Assembly: GCA_036490515.1 (NCBI GenBank)
Contig: DASXDU010000011.1
Location: 62,001 to 126,000, forward strand
DNA: 64,000 nt
Origin: Palsa-1150 sp036490515
GTDB lineage: Bacteria > Myxococcota_A > Polyangia > Polyangiales > Polyangiaceae
Direction: 5' to 3'
The notes under the pieces were generated by a model that did no database searches, was not told where the DNA came from, and saw only the letters and a list, made by a program, of their open reading frames with translations. The position numbers and the translations under genes are program-made. Below are positions 50,888 through 62,800 of this stretch, piece by piece (within the stretch, counting starts at the first letter, position 1; every line of letters begins with the position of its first letter).

Positions 50888-53800
50888 ATGCAACAGCCTC
50901 CGCCTCGCAAGGTGGGGTCCGGGCAGCATTCCGGCGCCTTCACGTTCGAGGCGAAGCTCGAAAACGAGGAACGGATCCTCGACGCGCTCGTCGCGTCGAT
51001 GGCCCGTGGTCCATTGCCCGACGGGGTGTGGGAGAAGCTGCACGCGGCCGCCCAGCGCGACGAGCGCCTCAGCGAGCTCGCGTTCGGCTTCGAGACCGCC
51101 TCGCAGGGCAAGCGCATCAAGGTCGCGCCGCCGGCCGTCCAGGCCGAGTTCCTCTACCAGGCGGCCAGGTTCTTCGGCGACGTCTTCGGCGACGAGCTCG
51201 GCGCGGTCACCTACCTGGAGCGGGCGCTCGCCGCCGTCCCCGGCCACGCGGGCGCGTTCGCCAAGATCGAGGCCCTCCTCACGAAGGCCGGCCACGTCCG
51301 CAAGCTCGCCGACGTGTACGCCGCCGCGGCGCAGCACCGCCCGCGCGCCGAGCAGGCGCCGCTCCTGCGCAAGGCCGCCGAGATGCTCGCCGGCCAGCAG
51401 GGCACCGACGACAAGATCATCGAGCTGACGCAGCAGGTGCTCAAGCTCGAGCCGGGCGACGAGGACGCGCGCGCGAAGCTCGAGGCGCTCTACGTGAAGG
51501 CCAACCGCCTGCGCGACGTCGTCCGCCTGAACGAGCAGGCGCTCGCGGCCGACCCGCCGCCCGAGGAGTGGACGAAGAAGAAGCTCCTCGCGCGCATCGT
51601 CGAGCTCTACGAGGGCAAGCTCCACGAGCCCGAGCGCGCGATGCCGCACGTCGAGGCGCTCCTGGCGATCGACCCGGGCAACGAGGAGGCGCGGCGCGTG
51701 GCGCAGAAGCTCCTCGTCATCAAGGGGCTCGCGGCGCGGGCGGCCGCGGCGCTGTCGACGGCGTTCGAGCAGGTGGGCACGCCGCCGGAGATCGCGCGCT
51801 TCCTCGCGATCGAGCTCGAGTCGACGCGCGGCCCCAGGCGCGCCCAGCTCCTCACGCGCCTCGGCAAGCTCAAGGCCGAGCGCATGGGCGACGACAAGGG
51901 CGCGATGGAGGCCTTCGAGCAGGCGCTCGCCATCGACGGGACGGACGACGATCTCCGCGGGCGGTTCGTGGCGCTCGCGAGCAAGCAGGGGCGCTTCGTC
52001 GACGCGGCCAAGGCGCTCCAGCGCGTGCTCGCCACGGCGAAGGACGCGGCGGCCAAGGCGCGGACGAGCGCGCAGCTCGGCGAGATGCTCCTGCGGGGCG
52101 GCGAGGCGCGGCGCGCGAAGGCTACGCTCGCGGGCGTGCTCGCGTCGGCGGAGGCGCCGCCGGACGCGGTGCTCGCCGCGGCGTACCTCCTTCGCGAGAT
52201 CCACGGCGCCGAGAAGGACGGGCGCGCGCTGTCGGACGTGCTCGAGCGCATCGCGACGCTGGAGCCGGACGCCGGCAAGCGGCAGGGGGTCGACGAGGAG
52301 CTCGCGGAGCTCGCGACGCAGCTCAAGGACAACACGCGCGCCATCGCGGCCTACGAGCGGCTGCTCTCGACGCCGGCGCGGGGCAAGGCGCTCGCCGTGC
52401 TGGCGCCGCTCTACGAGGCCAGCGGCGACCCGCAGAAGCAGGCGCGCCTGCTCGAGGAGCAGGCGAAGGACGAGCCGGACGAGCGCAAGGCGCGCGCCGG
52501 GATGATGAAGGCAGCCGAGGTGCGGGCGACGGCGACGAAGGACGCGGCCGCGGCGATCGCGACGTGCCGGGCCGTGGTGCAGCGCTTCGGGCCCGCGCCG
52601 GACGTGCTGGGCATCCTCGTGCCGCTGCTCGAGGCGCAGAAGCAGTGGCCGGAGCTCGCCGAGGCGCTCGCGCAGAGCGCCGCCCTCAGCGCGGGGCCCG
52701 AGCACGCCGCCACGATGGCGCGCCTCGGCCTCCTCAAGATGCAGCGCCTGCGCGACGTCCCCGGCGCCGTCGAGGCGTTCGACGAGGCGCTCGCGTTCGA
52801 CGCGCAGGACAAGACGGCGCGCGCGACGCTCGAGAAGCTCGCGGCGCTGGGGGATCACCGCCTCGAGGCCGCGCGCGTGCTCGAGCCGGTCTACCGCCGC
52901 GAGAACGCGACGCCGGCGCTCCTCAAGCTCCTCGAGCTCCGCGGGCAGATGGCCGACTCGGTCGACGAGCGGCTCGCCGCGCTCCGCGAGGCGGCCGATC
53001 TCGCGGCGGGCGCGGGCGCGGCCGAGTCGACGCGCGCGCTCGACGTCGCGGGCAAGGGCCTCGGCGAGGCGGTGGCGGGCGAGCGGCCGCTCCGCGAGTG
53101 GCTCGATCGCGTCGAGAAGGCGGCGGGCGCAGGGGCCGACCCGAAGCGGCGCGCGTCGATCTTCGCGCGCGCGATGGGCGAGCGCGAGGTCGCGACCGAG
53201 GAGCTCTCGCAGCTCGCGAAGAAGACGGCGGAGGCGCAGGCGGCGAGCGGGGACGTGCCGTCGGCCATCGCGCTCTACCGGCGGGCGCTCGCGTTCGAGC
53301 CGCACTCGGCGGATCTCCTCGGGCGCATCGACGATCTCCTGCGCGACCAGGGCTCGCCCAAGGAGCGCGTCGCGCTCTACCGCGCGGCGATCGAGGCGGC
53401 GGGCAAGGAGCGGCGACGGGAGCTCCTGCACCGCATCGGCGTCATCGAGCGGCACGACCTCGGCGACGTGGCGGCGGCCATCGCGACGTACCGGACGGCG
53501 CTCGAGGACGATCCGGACGACGCGGACGCGCACGGCGCGCTCGTGGAGCTCTACGGCGACGCGAAGGAGTGGGGCGCGATGAGCGCACTCCTCGAAGCGC
53601 GCCTCGAGCGCGTCGAGGGCGACGCCGCGCGCGCGACGCGGGCGAAGCTCGCCGAGGTGGCGTCGGAGCACGGCGACGAGCCGCGGGCGCTGGCGCAGTG
53701 CGCGCGGCTCCTGGAGGACCCGAACCTCGCGCCGGAGCACCTCGACGCGGTCGAGCGGGCGGCCGAGCGCCTCGGGGACGTGAACCTCGCGCGGGCCGTC

Positions 53801-56800
53801 CTCCACCGGCGCGCCGAGATGACGCAGGACCCGCGCGAGCAGGTCGCGTGGCTCGACAAGCTGGGCGAGCTCGACGAGGGGCGCCGCGGGGACCTCGACG
53901 CGGCCGCCTCGGCGTGGAAGCGGGCGGGCGCGCTGGCCGAGTCGACGGGCGACGAGGAGACGGCGCGGCGGCTCTACGCGCGCGCACGCAAGGCGTCGCC
54001 CGAGGACGACGAGGTCACGGCGCGCCTCGCGTCGCTGAGCGAGCGGGCGGAGCTCTGGACCGAGCTGCCGAAGCTCTACGCGGCCCTCGCAATGCGCGCG
54101 GCGGACGACGCGGAGCGCGTGGAGCTCTGGATGAAGACGGCGAACGTGCTGGCCGACAGGCTGGGCGACGTCGAGGCGGCGGCGCGGCGGGTGGCGCTCG
54201 CGTTCGAGGCGATGCCGGCGCGCGCGGACGTGCTGGCGACGTTCGAGCGGCTGAGCATCGCCGCGGGGACGGTGGACGCGTTCGAGCACGCGATCGACGA
54301 GGTGCTCGCGCGGCCCGAGGGCGGGGCGCCCATGGAGGCCGACGTGCGGGCGACCTTGCTCGTCGCGCGTGCGCGAGCCCTCGCGGGCGACCCGTCGCGG
54401 GCGGACGACGCGTCGCGGGCGTACCGGGCGGTCCTCGCGGACGCGCGCGTGGGGCGGCAGCACCAGGCGGAAGCGCTGGCGGCGTTCGAGTCGCTCGTGC
54501 AGGCGGGCGGCGAGCACCCGCGCCGGCGGGCGGACCACCGCTGGCTCGTGGAGTGGCGCGCGGAGCATGCCCCGGAGGAGGAGCGCGTGGCCCGGCTGCT
54601 CGACTGGGCGCGCGAGGAGGAGACGACGTTCGCCGATCCGGTGCACGCGCTCGCGCTCCACCGCCGGGTCCTCGGGCTCGAGCCCGACTCGGACGAGGCG
54701 TCGGCCGCGGTGGCGCGCCTCGCGCTCGCGACGGGCGACACCGAGGAGGCGCTCGCGGCGCTGCGCGGGATGCGCGACCGCGCGGAGGGCCCGGCGCGCA
54801 TCGCGATCGAGCTCGAGATCGCCCAGGTGCTCCTCTCGCGGACGACGCGCTGGAAGGAGGCGCTCGACTCGCTCCGGGCGGTGCTCGCGGACGCGCCGAG
54901 CGACGCGACTGCGCGCGGGCTGGCGGCGCAGCTCCTCGCGCACAGGGCGACGCGCAGCGACGCGATCACGATGCTCGAGCAGGCGTGCGACGCGAGCGAC
55001 GACGTCGAGGCGCGGGCGCAGATCCTCACGCGCCTCCTCGACGCGCCGGCGGACGCGGACGACGCGAACGCGCGACGCGGCTGGTTCGAGCGCCTGGCGG
55101 ACCTCCTGCGCGAGCAGGGCAATGCCGAGGGCGCGCTGGCGACGGCCGTGCGGGCCGCGCGCGAGATGCCCGACGTGACGCCGCTCTGGGACCGGGCCGA
55201 GGAGCTCGCGCGATCGCTCGGCCGCCCGAACGAGGTGGCGGGCCTCTACGAGGAGGTCCTCGCCCGCGCGCTCACGCGCGACCAGGCGCTCGCGATCGGC
55301 GAGCGCGCCGTGCAGTTCTACGAGGAGTGGTTCGAGGACCCGGCGAGGGTCGTGCGCATCCTCGAGCGCGTGCTCGAGCTCGACCCGGCGGCCGACTGGG
55401 CGTTCGACCGCCTGAAGCTCCTGCTCGACTCGGCGGAGCGCTGGGACGACCTCTTCGCGCTCTACGACCGCGCCCTCGACTCGGCGACGGGCAAGAAGCG
55501 CGCGACGCTCCTCGAGGACGCCGCGCAGACCGCGAAGGACTTCGCCGACCGCCCCGACCGCGCCATCCAGTACCTCGAGGAGCTCCACGAGCTGCGCCCG
55601 CAGGACGGCAAGCTCGCGAGCGCCCTCGAGCGCCTCTACGAGCGGCAGGGCCGGCACCGCGAGCTCGTGAAGCTCCTCTCGGAGCGCATCCCGTCGCTCA
55701 AGCGCGAGGAGGCGCGGCGTACGAGGGCGCGCGTCGCGGCGCTCTGGCTCGACGAGCTGGGCGACCCGGGGGCCGCGCTCGAGGCGATCGAGCCGATGCT
55801 GCAGCGCCCCGAGGAGGGCGCGAACGGGAGCTCGGAGGAGGCGTTCGCGCTGCTCGAGCGCGTGCTCGCCGTGGCGCCGGTGGCGCAGGACGCGCGGAAA
55901 TCGACGATGCCGCCGCCCGCGTCGACGGACGCGCCGCGGTCGCGCCGGTCGCGCAAGAGCCTCCCCCCGCCGTCGGCCAAGGGGAGCGTGCGGCAGCGCG
56001 CGGCGGGCTGGCTCCGCGAGCACTACGAGCAGACGGGCCGCCTCGCGGACCTCGCGCGCGTGCTCCTCGTCGAGCTCGAGGGCGTCAACTCCTCGAAGGA
56101 GCGCGTGAAGCGGCACCTGCGCATCGCGGAGCTCCACGAGAAGCTGGGGGACCCGGCGAACGCGCTCGAACAGGTGGGCCTCGCCGTGGTGCTCGACCCG
56201 ACCGACGAGGACAAGCGCGCGCGCCTCGCGGAGCTCGCGCAGAAGACGGGACGGCTCGAGCGCCTCGCGGATCTGCTCGCGGCGGCGGCGGACGTGTGCG
56301 ACGTGGAGGCGCTCCGCGTGTCGCTGATGATGCAGGCGGCGGGCGTGCGCGCCGACAGCATCGGCGACGCGGCGGGGGCGATGGGCCTCCTCTCGACGGT
56401 GCTCGCGATGCGCGAGGTGCCGGACGACGACGTGCTGGCGGCGGCGCGCAAGCTCGAGCCGCTGCTCGAGGCGGCGGGGCGCGACGAGGAGCGCCTCGAC
56501 GTCGTGGAGCGGATCGCGTCCGTCGAGAAGGCGGAGGAGCCGCGGCGCGAGGCGCTCGGGGCGGCGGCAAAGCTGGCGGCGCGCCTCGGGCAGCCGCAGC
56601 GGGCGGTGGGCCTGTGGGAGCAGCGCGTGGCGCACGACGCGCGCGACGCCGAGGCGCTCGACGGCCTCGTGCAGCTGCTCGACGAGGGGGGCAACCCCGA
56701 GGAGCTCGCGCGGGTGCTCGGCCTGCGGGCGGACGCGGCGCAGAACCCGGAGCGGCGGCGCGCGGACCAGGTGCGCGTGGCGAAGCTCCTCGGCGAGACG

Positions 56801-59800
56801 CTGGGGCGACCGGACGAGGCGATCGCCGCGTGGGCGGCCGTCGAGCGCGAGTTCGGCGAGGCGGACGACGCGGCGCTGGCGCTGGCGACGCTGCTGCGGG
56901 CGACCGGGCGGTGGAAGGAGCTGGCGGACCTCCTCGAGCGGGGCGCGAGGCGCACGACGGACGACGCGACGCGCGCCGAGCTCCTGCGGCAGCTCGGGGA
57001 CGTGCACCGCGAGCAGCTCGGCGCGCCGGAGGCGGCCGTGTCGACCTACGCGCTCGCCCTCGAGGCGGACGCGCGCAACGCGGGCGCGCGATCGGGCCTG
57101 CTCGGCCTCGCGGCGGACGAGGTGCAGCGGCCGCGCGCGGTGGAGATCCTCCTGTCGGCGCTCCGGCGGTGCGACGACTGGCAGGCGATCCTCGAGCTCA
57201 CGTCGCATCGCCTCCTCGCGGCGCGGACGACGGCGGGCAAGCGCGACGTGCTCCTCGAGTCCTCCGAGATCGCCGAGACGCGCGCGAGCGACATGGGGCT
57301 CGCCTTCGAGGCGATGCGGCGCGCGTACGAGCTCGTGCCGAGCGACGAGCACGTGGCCGCCGAGATCGAGCGGCTGGCCGCGGGGGCGAACGCGTGGGCG
57401 CCGCTCGTGGCGGCGCACAGGGACGCGATCGAGGGCGCGGCGCGGGGCGACGGCGCGCTCGTGGCGCGGATCCGCGCGAAGGTCGGCGCGGTGCTCGAGA
57501 CGCGGCTCGACGATCTGCGCGGCGCGCTCGGCGAGTACCTGCGGGTCGTGAGCGACGCGTCGGACATCGAGGGGGGCGTCGCGGCCGTGCGCGTGGCGGG
57601 CAAGCTCGCCGAGTGGGACGTCGCGGCGAACGTCGTGGCGGACCTCGCGCGCGCCTGGGGCGAGGCGAGCCCGGCGCTCCTCGCGGCGTACGAGGCGGCC
57701 GCCGAGGCGTCGGGATCGTGGGACGAACCCGCGCGGGCGATGGGCGACGCGTCGTCGGCCCGCGGGCTCGAGGGCCCGGCCGCGCGCGACGTCGAGGCGC
57801 GCCTCGCGGAGTGGCACCGCGACCGCCGGAGCGACCCGGACGCGGCGCAGAAGGCCTACGAGCGCGCGCTCGGGCACGACGCGGCGAACGCGAAGCTCCT
57901 GGCGGCGCTCGCGCAGCTCCAGCGGCGGACGCGGGGGCGGCCGCTGGTCGACTCGCTCCTGCGGCTGTCGCGCGCGACGGGCGGCGATCTGGCGCTGCTG
58001 CGCGAGGCGGCCGAGGTGGCGCGTGACTCGATCGGGGATCGCGCGCTCGCCCGGTCGGTGCTCGAGGACCTCCTCGGGCTGGCGCGCGCGCGCTGGACGG
58101 GGACGGAGCCGGCGGCGGCGCCGACGGTCGAGGGCGGCGAGGGGCTCGCGTCGTACGCCGAGTGGGCGGTCGAGGGCCTCGCGCGCCTCTTCGACGCGGA
58201 GGGCGACGGGCGCGGGATGATCGACGTCCTGGCGGCGGGCGAAGCGCTGCCCTTCGACCCGGCGACCCGGCGCGACATGCGGCGGCGCGCGGCGCGCGTG
58301 GCGCTCGACCGCCTCGACGATCCGGAGCGGGCGATCGATCTCTACCGCGGCATCTTCGACGAGGACCCGCGCGACGAGGAGGCGGTGACGCGGCTGGTGG
58401 CGACGTACGCGTCGCTCGGTCGCAAGCGCGACTTGCTCGCGATGCGCGAGCGGCAGGTCCTCGCTGCGCAGGGCGACGACGAGCGCGTGGGCTTCCGGCG
58501 CGAGGCGGCGCGGCTGCTCGTGGAGCTCGGGGACGGGGCGCGGGCCGTCGAGCTCCTGCGGTCGAACCTGCGAGAGATCCCGCGCGACGAGGCGAGCGTC
58601 GAGGCGCTGGCCGCGGCGCTCGACGCCGAGGTCCGCACGCGTGAGCTGCGCGACCTGCTGGCCGACCAGGCGGGTCTCGGCGAGGAGGCCGGCGACGCGC
58701 GGCGGGCGGCGGAGCTCTGGGCGCGCGCCGCGGGCATCGCTGAGGAGCGGCTGCGCGACCTCGACGCCGCCGAGAAGTACCACGCGCGCGTGGTGGCGCT
58801 CGAGCCGAGGCCGGCGTCGCTCGACGCGCTGGCACGGCTGGCGTCGACGCGGCGCGATCCGGCCGCGGCCGCGCAGTGGCTCGAGAAGCTGCTGGAGGTG
58901 GTGAGCACGGAGGGTCGCCCGGCGACGGAGCTCCGCCTGGCCGAAGCGCTGGTGGCGTCGGGGCAGGGTGGGCGCGCGGCCGAGCGCCTCGAGCAGGCGA
59001 TCGCCGTGACGCCCGACGCGACCGCGCTGCGCGAGAAGCTCGCTTCGCTCTACCACGAGCAGGGCCAGTGGCCGCAGCTCGCGCACCTGGTCGCCGGGTC
59101 CGCGGCGCACGCGCCCGACAAGCCGACCCGGATGGCGCGCCTCCTCGAGGCCGCACACCTCTACACCGAGCGCTGCGATCAGCCGGAGCAGGCGATCCCG
59201 CTCCTCGAGCAGGCGAGCGACCTCGCGCCCGAGGATCCGTCCGTGCGCCTCGCCCTCGCCGACGCGCTCGCGAGCGCGAAGCGCTTCGACGACGCACGGG
59301 CCATCCTCCAGGCGATGGTCGACGCCTTCGGCGGCCGCCGCCCGAAGGAGCGCGCCCCGGTGCACTACCAGATCGCGCGCCTCGAGCTCGCGATGGGCAA
59401 CCGCGCGCGCGCGCTCGTGGAGCTCGACACCGCGACGCGGGTCGACCCGCAGAACCCGGAGATCCTGCGTACGCTGGCCGAGCTCGCGCGCGACGACGGG
59501 CAGCTCGATCGCGCCGAGAAGAGCTACCGCGCGCTCCTCGTCGTGCTCCGGCGGCGCGAGGACGCCGGCGAGTCGCAGAGCATCGCGCGGAGCGAGGTGC
59601 TGCTCGAGCTCGCGGCCATCGCGAGCAAGCAGGGCGAGGACGAGCGCGCGCGCGAGGTGCTCGAGAGCGCGCTCGAGGCGGCGACCAAGAGCGACTTCGA
59701 GCAGGAGCGGCTCGAGCGGACGCTCCGGGCGCGTGGCGACGACGCGACGCTCGTGCGGGTGCTCGAGACGAAGCTCGCGCGCCTCGGGGACACGCCCGCG

Positions 59801-62800
59801 GCGAGCCGCGCGCTCGGCGAGCTGGCGGAGGTCCTGGCCGACCGGCTGGGCAAGCCGGAGCAGGCCCTCCCCGTGCGCCTCCGCGCCATCGCGATCGATC
59901 CGCGGTCGACGCCCGCGCACGACGCGGCCCTCGCCCTCGCGCGCGCCGTGGGCGGCGTGGAGCGCTACGTCGACGGCGCGACGGCCCTCGCCGAGAGCGC
60001 GCTCGCGTCGGGCGACTCGGCCCTCGCGTGCTCGCTCCTCGTCCGGCTCGGCGGCGTCGCCGAGCAGGACCTGCGCGACGGCCGGCGGTCGGCGGCCCTC
60101 TACGAGCGCGCCGTCGACCTCGGCCTGCGCTCCGCCGAGGTGCTGCGCGCGCTCGACCGCGTCTACGAGCACCTCGAGGACCGCGCGGCGCAGGGTCGCG
60201 TCCTCGCGATGCGCGTCGAGGTCGAGGCCATGGAGGGCGGGCCGAAGGCCGCGAGCGACGCGATCTACCGACTGGCAGCGCTGCGCCTCTCGTCGGAAGG
60301 CTCGCTCGACGAGGGCGTCGCGATGCTCGAGAACGCGCTCGACCTCGATCCGCATCTCGAGCGCGCCGAGGAGATCCTCCGTCGCGCCGTGGAGCACGGG
60401 CCGGCGCACGCGCGCCTGCTCGGCCTCTACGAGCACGTCGGCCGCCAGCCCGGGCACGAGCGCGCCCTCTTCCATGCGCTCCAGCTCCGCTCGGCGCTGC
60501 CGGGGAGCGACGTGGAGACCGTGCGCGAGGCCGTGGAGATCGCCGTCCGGATCGGGGACCCCGCGCTGGCGGAGTCGCTTCTCTCGCGGTTCGTCGAGGG
60601 GGAGCAGACGGCGTCGCAGAACGTCGCGAACATGGCGTGGGCGCTCGGCGCGCTGGCGAGCCTGCGCGAGGCGGCAGGCGACATCCCGCGCGCGGTGGAG
60701 CTGAAGCGCGGCGCCGCACGGGTCGCCGAGCCGGACGTGGCGCGCAAGCTGTGGTTCGAGGTGGCGCGGCTCGCGGCGGACAAGCTCGGAGACCTCGCGC
60801 TTTCGGCCGAGACGTACGAGTCGCTGCACGAGACGGACCCGGCGGACCGCGAGGTGTGGGAGCCGCTGGCGGCGGTCTACCGGCGGATGAACGATCCGCG
60901 CAAGCTCGCCGACCTCCTCGGCCGCGTCGCGGAGTTCGTGGACGACACGCGCGAGCGGGGCCGCCTGCGCCTCGAGCGGGTGCGCACCATGATGGAGGGC
61001 CTGTCGCTCGCGCCTGCCGAGGCGGTGCCGCTCCTGCGCGAGATCGTCGACGACGACCCGACGCAGGTCGAGGCGGCGCTCATGCTCGCGGCCATCCTCG
61101 AGAAGACGGGCGATCGCGAGCAGCTCGCGGAGCTCCTGGCCTCGCAGATCGAGGCAGCGAAGGACCGGGCGGACGCGCCCTCGATCGCGTCGCTCGCGCA
61201 GCGCCTCGGCGGCCTGCTGACCGCGACCGACCCGATGCAGGCGCGCAACGTCTACTACACGGGCCTCGACTGGGAGCCGAAGAACCGCGACCTCCTCGAC
61301 GCGCTGGTGAAGCTCCTCGACGGCGAGGGGGACGCAGGGGAGAGGGCCGATCTCCAGGAGCGGCGGCTGGCGGTGGAGCAGGGTCCGGCGGCGGAGGCGA
61401 TGGCGCTGTCGCTCGCAGCGGCACGGACCGAGCAGGGCGACGCCGGCGCGGCCGAACGGGCGATCGAGCTCGGGTACCGCGCGCACCCGGCGAGCCGGGT
61501 CCTGCGCGAGAAGCTCGAAGGGGCGTACCGCGAGCGCAGCGACTGGCGCAAGCTGGCGGAGCTCTGCGTGCTCGACGCGAGCGCGCGGGTGGACGTGGGC
61601 GAGCGCGTCGAGCGACTGCGCGAGGCGGCGACGCTCTGGAAGACGGAGCTCGGAGACGCGGGGCAGGCAGCGGCGGCGCTGCGGCTGGCGCGCGAGGCCG
61701 CGCCGGAGGACGCGTCGGTGCTGCGCGACCTGGTCGAGATGCTCGTCGAGGCAGGGGACGCCGCAGGGGCGATTGCGGAGCTCGGCGCGGCGGTCGACGC
61801 GATGGCGCCCGAGTCGCCGGCGCGGGCGGGGTTGCTGGCGGCGCGCGCGAACGTGCGGGCGGCGAACGGCGATACCCCCGGCGCGCTCGAGGACCTCGAG
61901 GCGGCGTTCACGGCGGATCGTCCGGCGCACGGAGCGGCGCTCGCCGAGCAGCTCGAGAGAGCGCGCGTGGCGGCGGCGGGGTCGGGCGACGCGGCGACCG
62001 TGCGCTCCATCCGCCTGCGCCAGGCGCAGGTGCTCCCGTACGCGGGCGACGCGGACGGCGCGCGGGCCATCCTGAGCGACCTGACGAAGCAGGACCCGAA
62101 GGACCGCGAGGCGCTCCGCACGCTGGCGGGCCTCGAGGCGGCGCTCGAGCGATGGGAGGCCGCGAGCGCGGCGCTCCGGCGCCTGGTGGGGCTCGAGGAA
62201 GGCGACGCGGTGGTGGACACGGCGCTGCGCCTCGCCGACGCGTGCGAGCACGCCGGGCGGCCGGGCGACGCACGCGGAGCGCTCGAGCGGGCGCGCAAGG
62301 TCGCGCCGCAGGACCGGCAGGTGCGCGAGCGGCTGGAGCACGTCTACGAGCAGACGGGCGCGTGGCACGAGCTGGCGGACCTGGCGCTCGAGGACGCGCG
62401 GGCGAGCGGCGACGTGGCCGAGCGGTTCACGCAGCTCCTGCGCGCCGGAACGCTCTTGCTCGAGCGGGCGGGCGACCCCGGGGCGGCGATCCCGCCTCTC
62501 GAGGAGGCGCGCGCGCTCCGCCCGTCGGACGCGGACTGCGCGGGGCAGCTCGCCGACGCGATGACCCTCTCGGGGCGCGCGCAGGATGCACTCGGCCTCC
62601 TCGAGCAGCTCCTCACGCCCTACAAGGGCAAGCGCGCGAAGGAGCTCGCGCCGATCTACTGGCGGCTCGCCCGCGTCGGGCGCTACCTCGGCGACGGCGC
62701 CGCCGAGGTGCGGTCCCTCGTCCTCGCGCTCGAGTGCGATGCCCAGAATGGCCAGGTGTGCTCCGACGTCGCGTTCCGTGCGCTCGAGCTCGACCAGCTC

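Noticed and set aside
48706..58026. A 3,106-codon plus-strand frame overlapping the ClC and TPR genes
   Set aside because: It is a frame-shifted shadow of the real genes, Arg/Gly/Ala-rich and without recognisable domains.
48185..62368. A minus-strand frame open for over 14 kb (4,727 codons) antisense to the ClC and TPR genes
   Set aside because: Its product is a biased Arg/Leu/Glu string with no domains, crosses the intergenic palindrome, and mirrors the codon bias of the TPR gene. Stop codons are rare in this frame because of the GC content.
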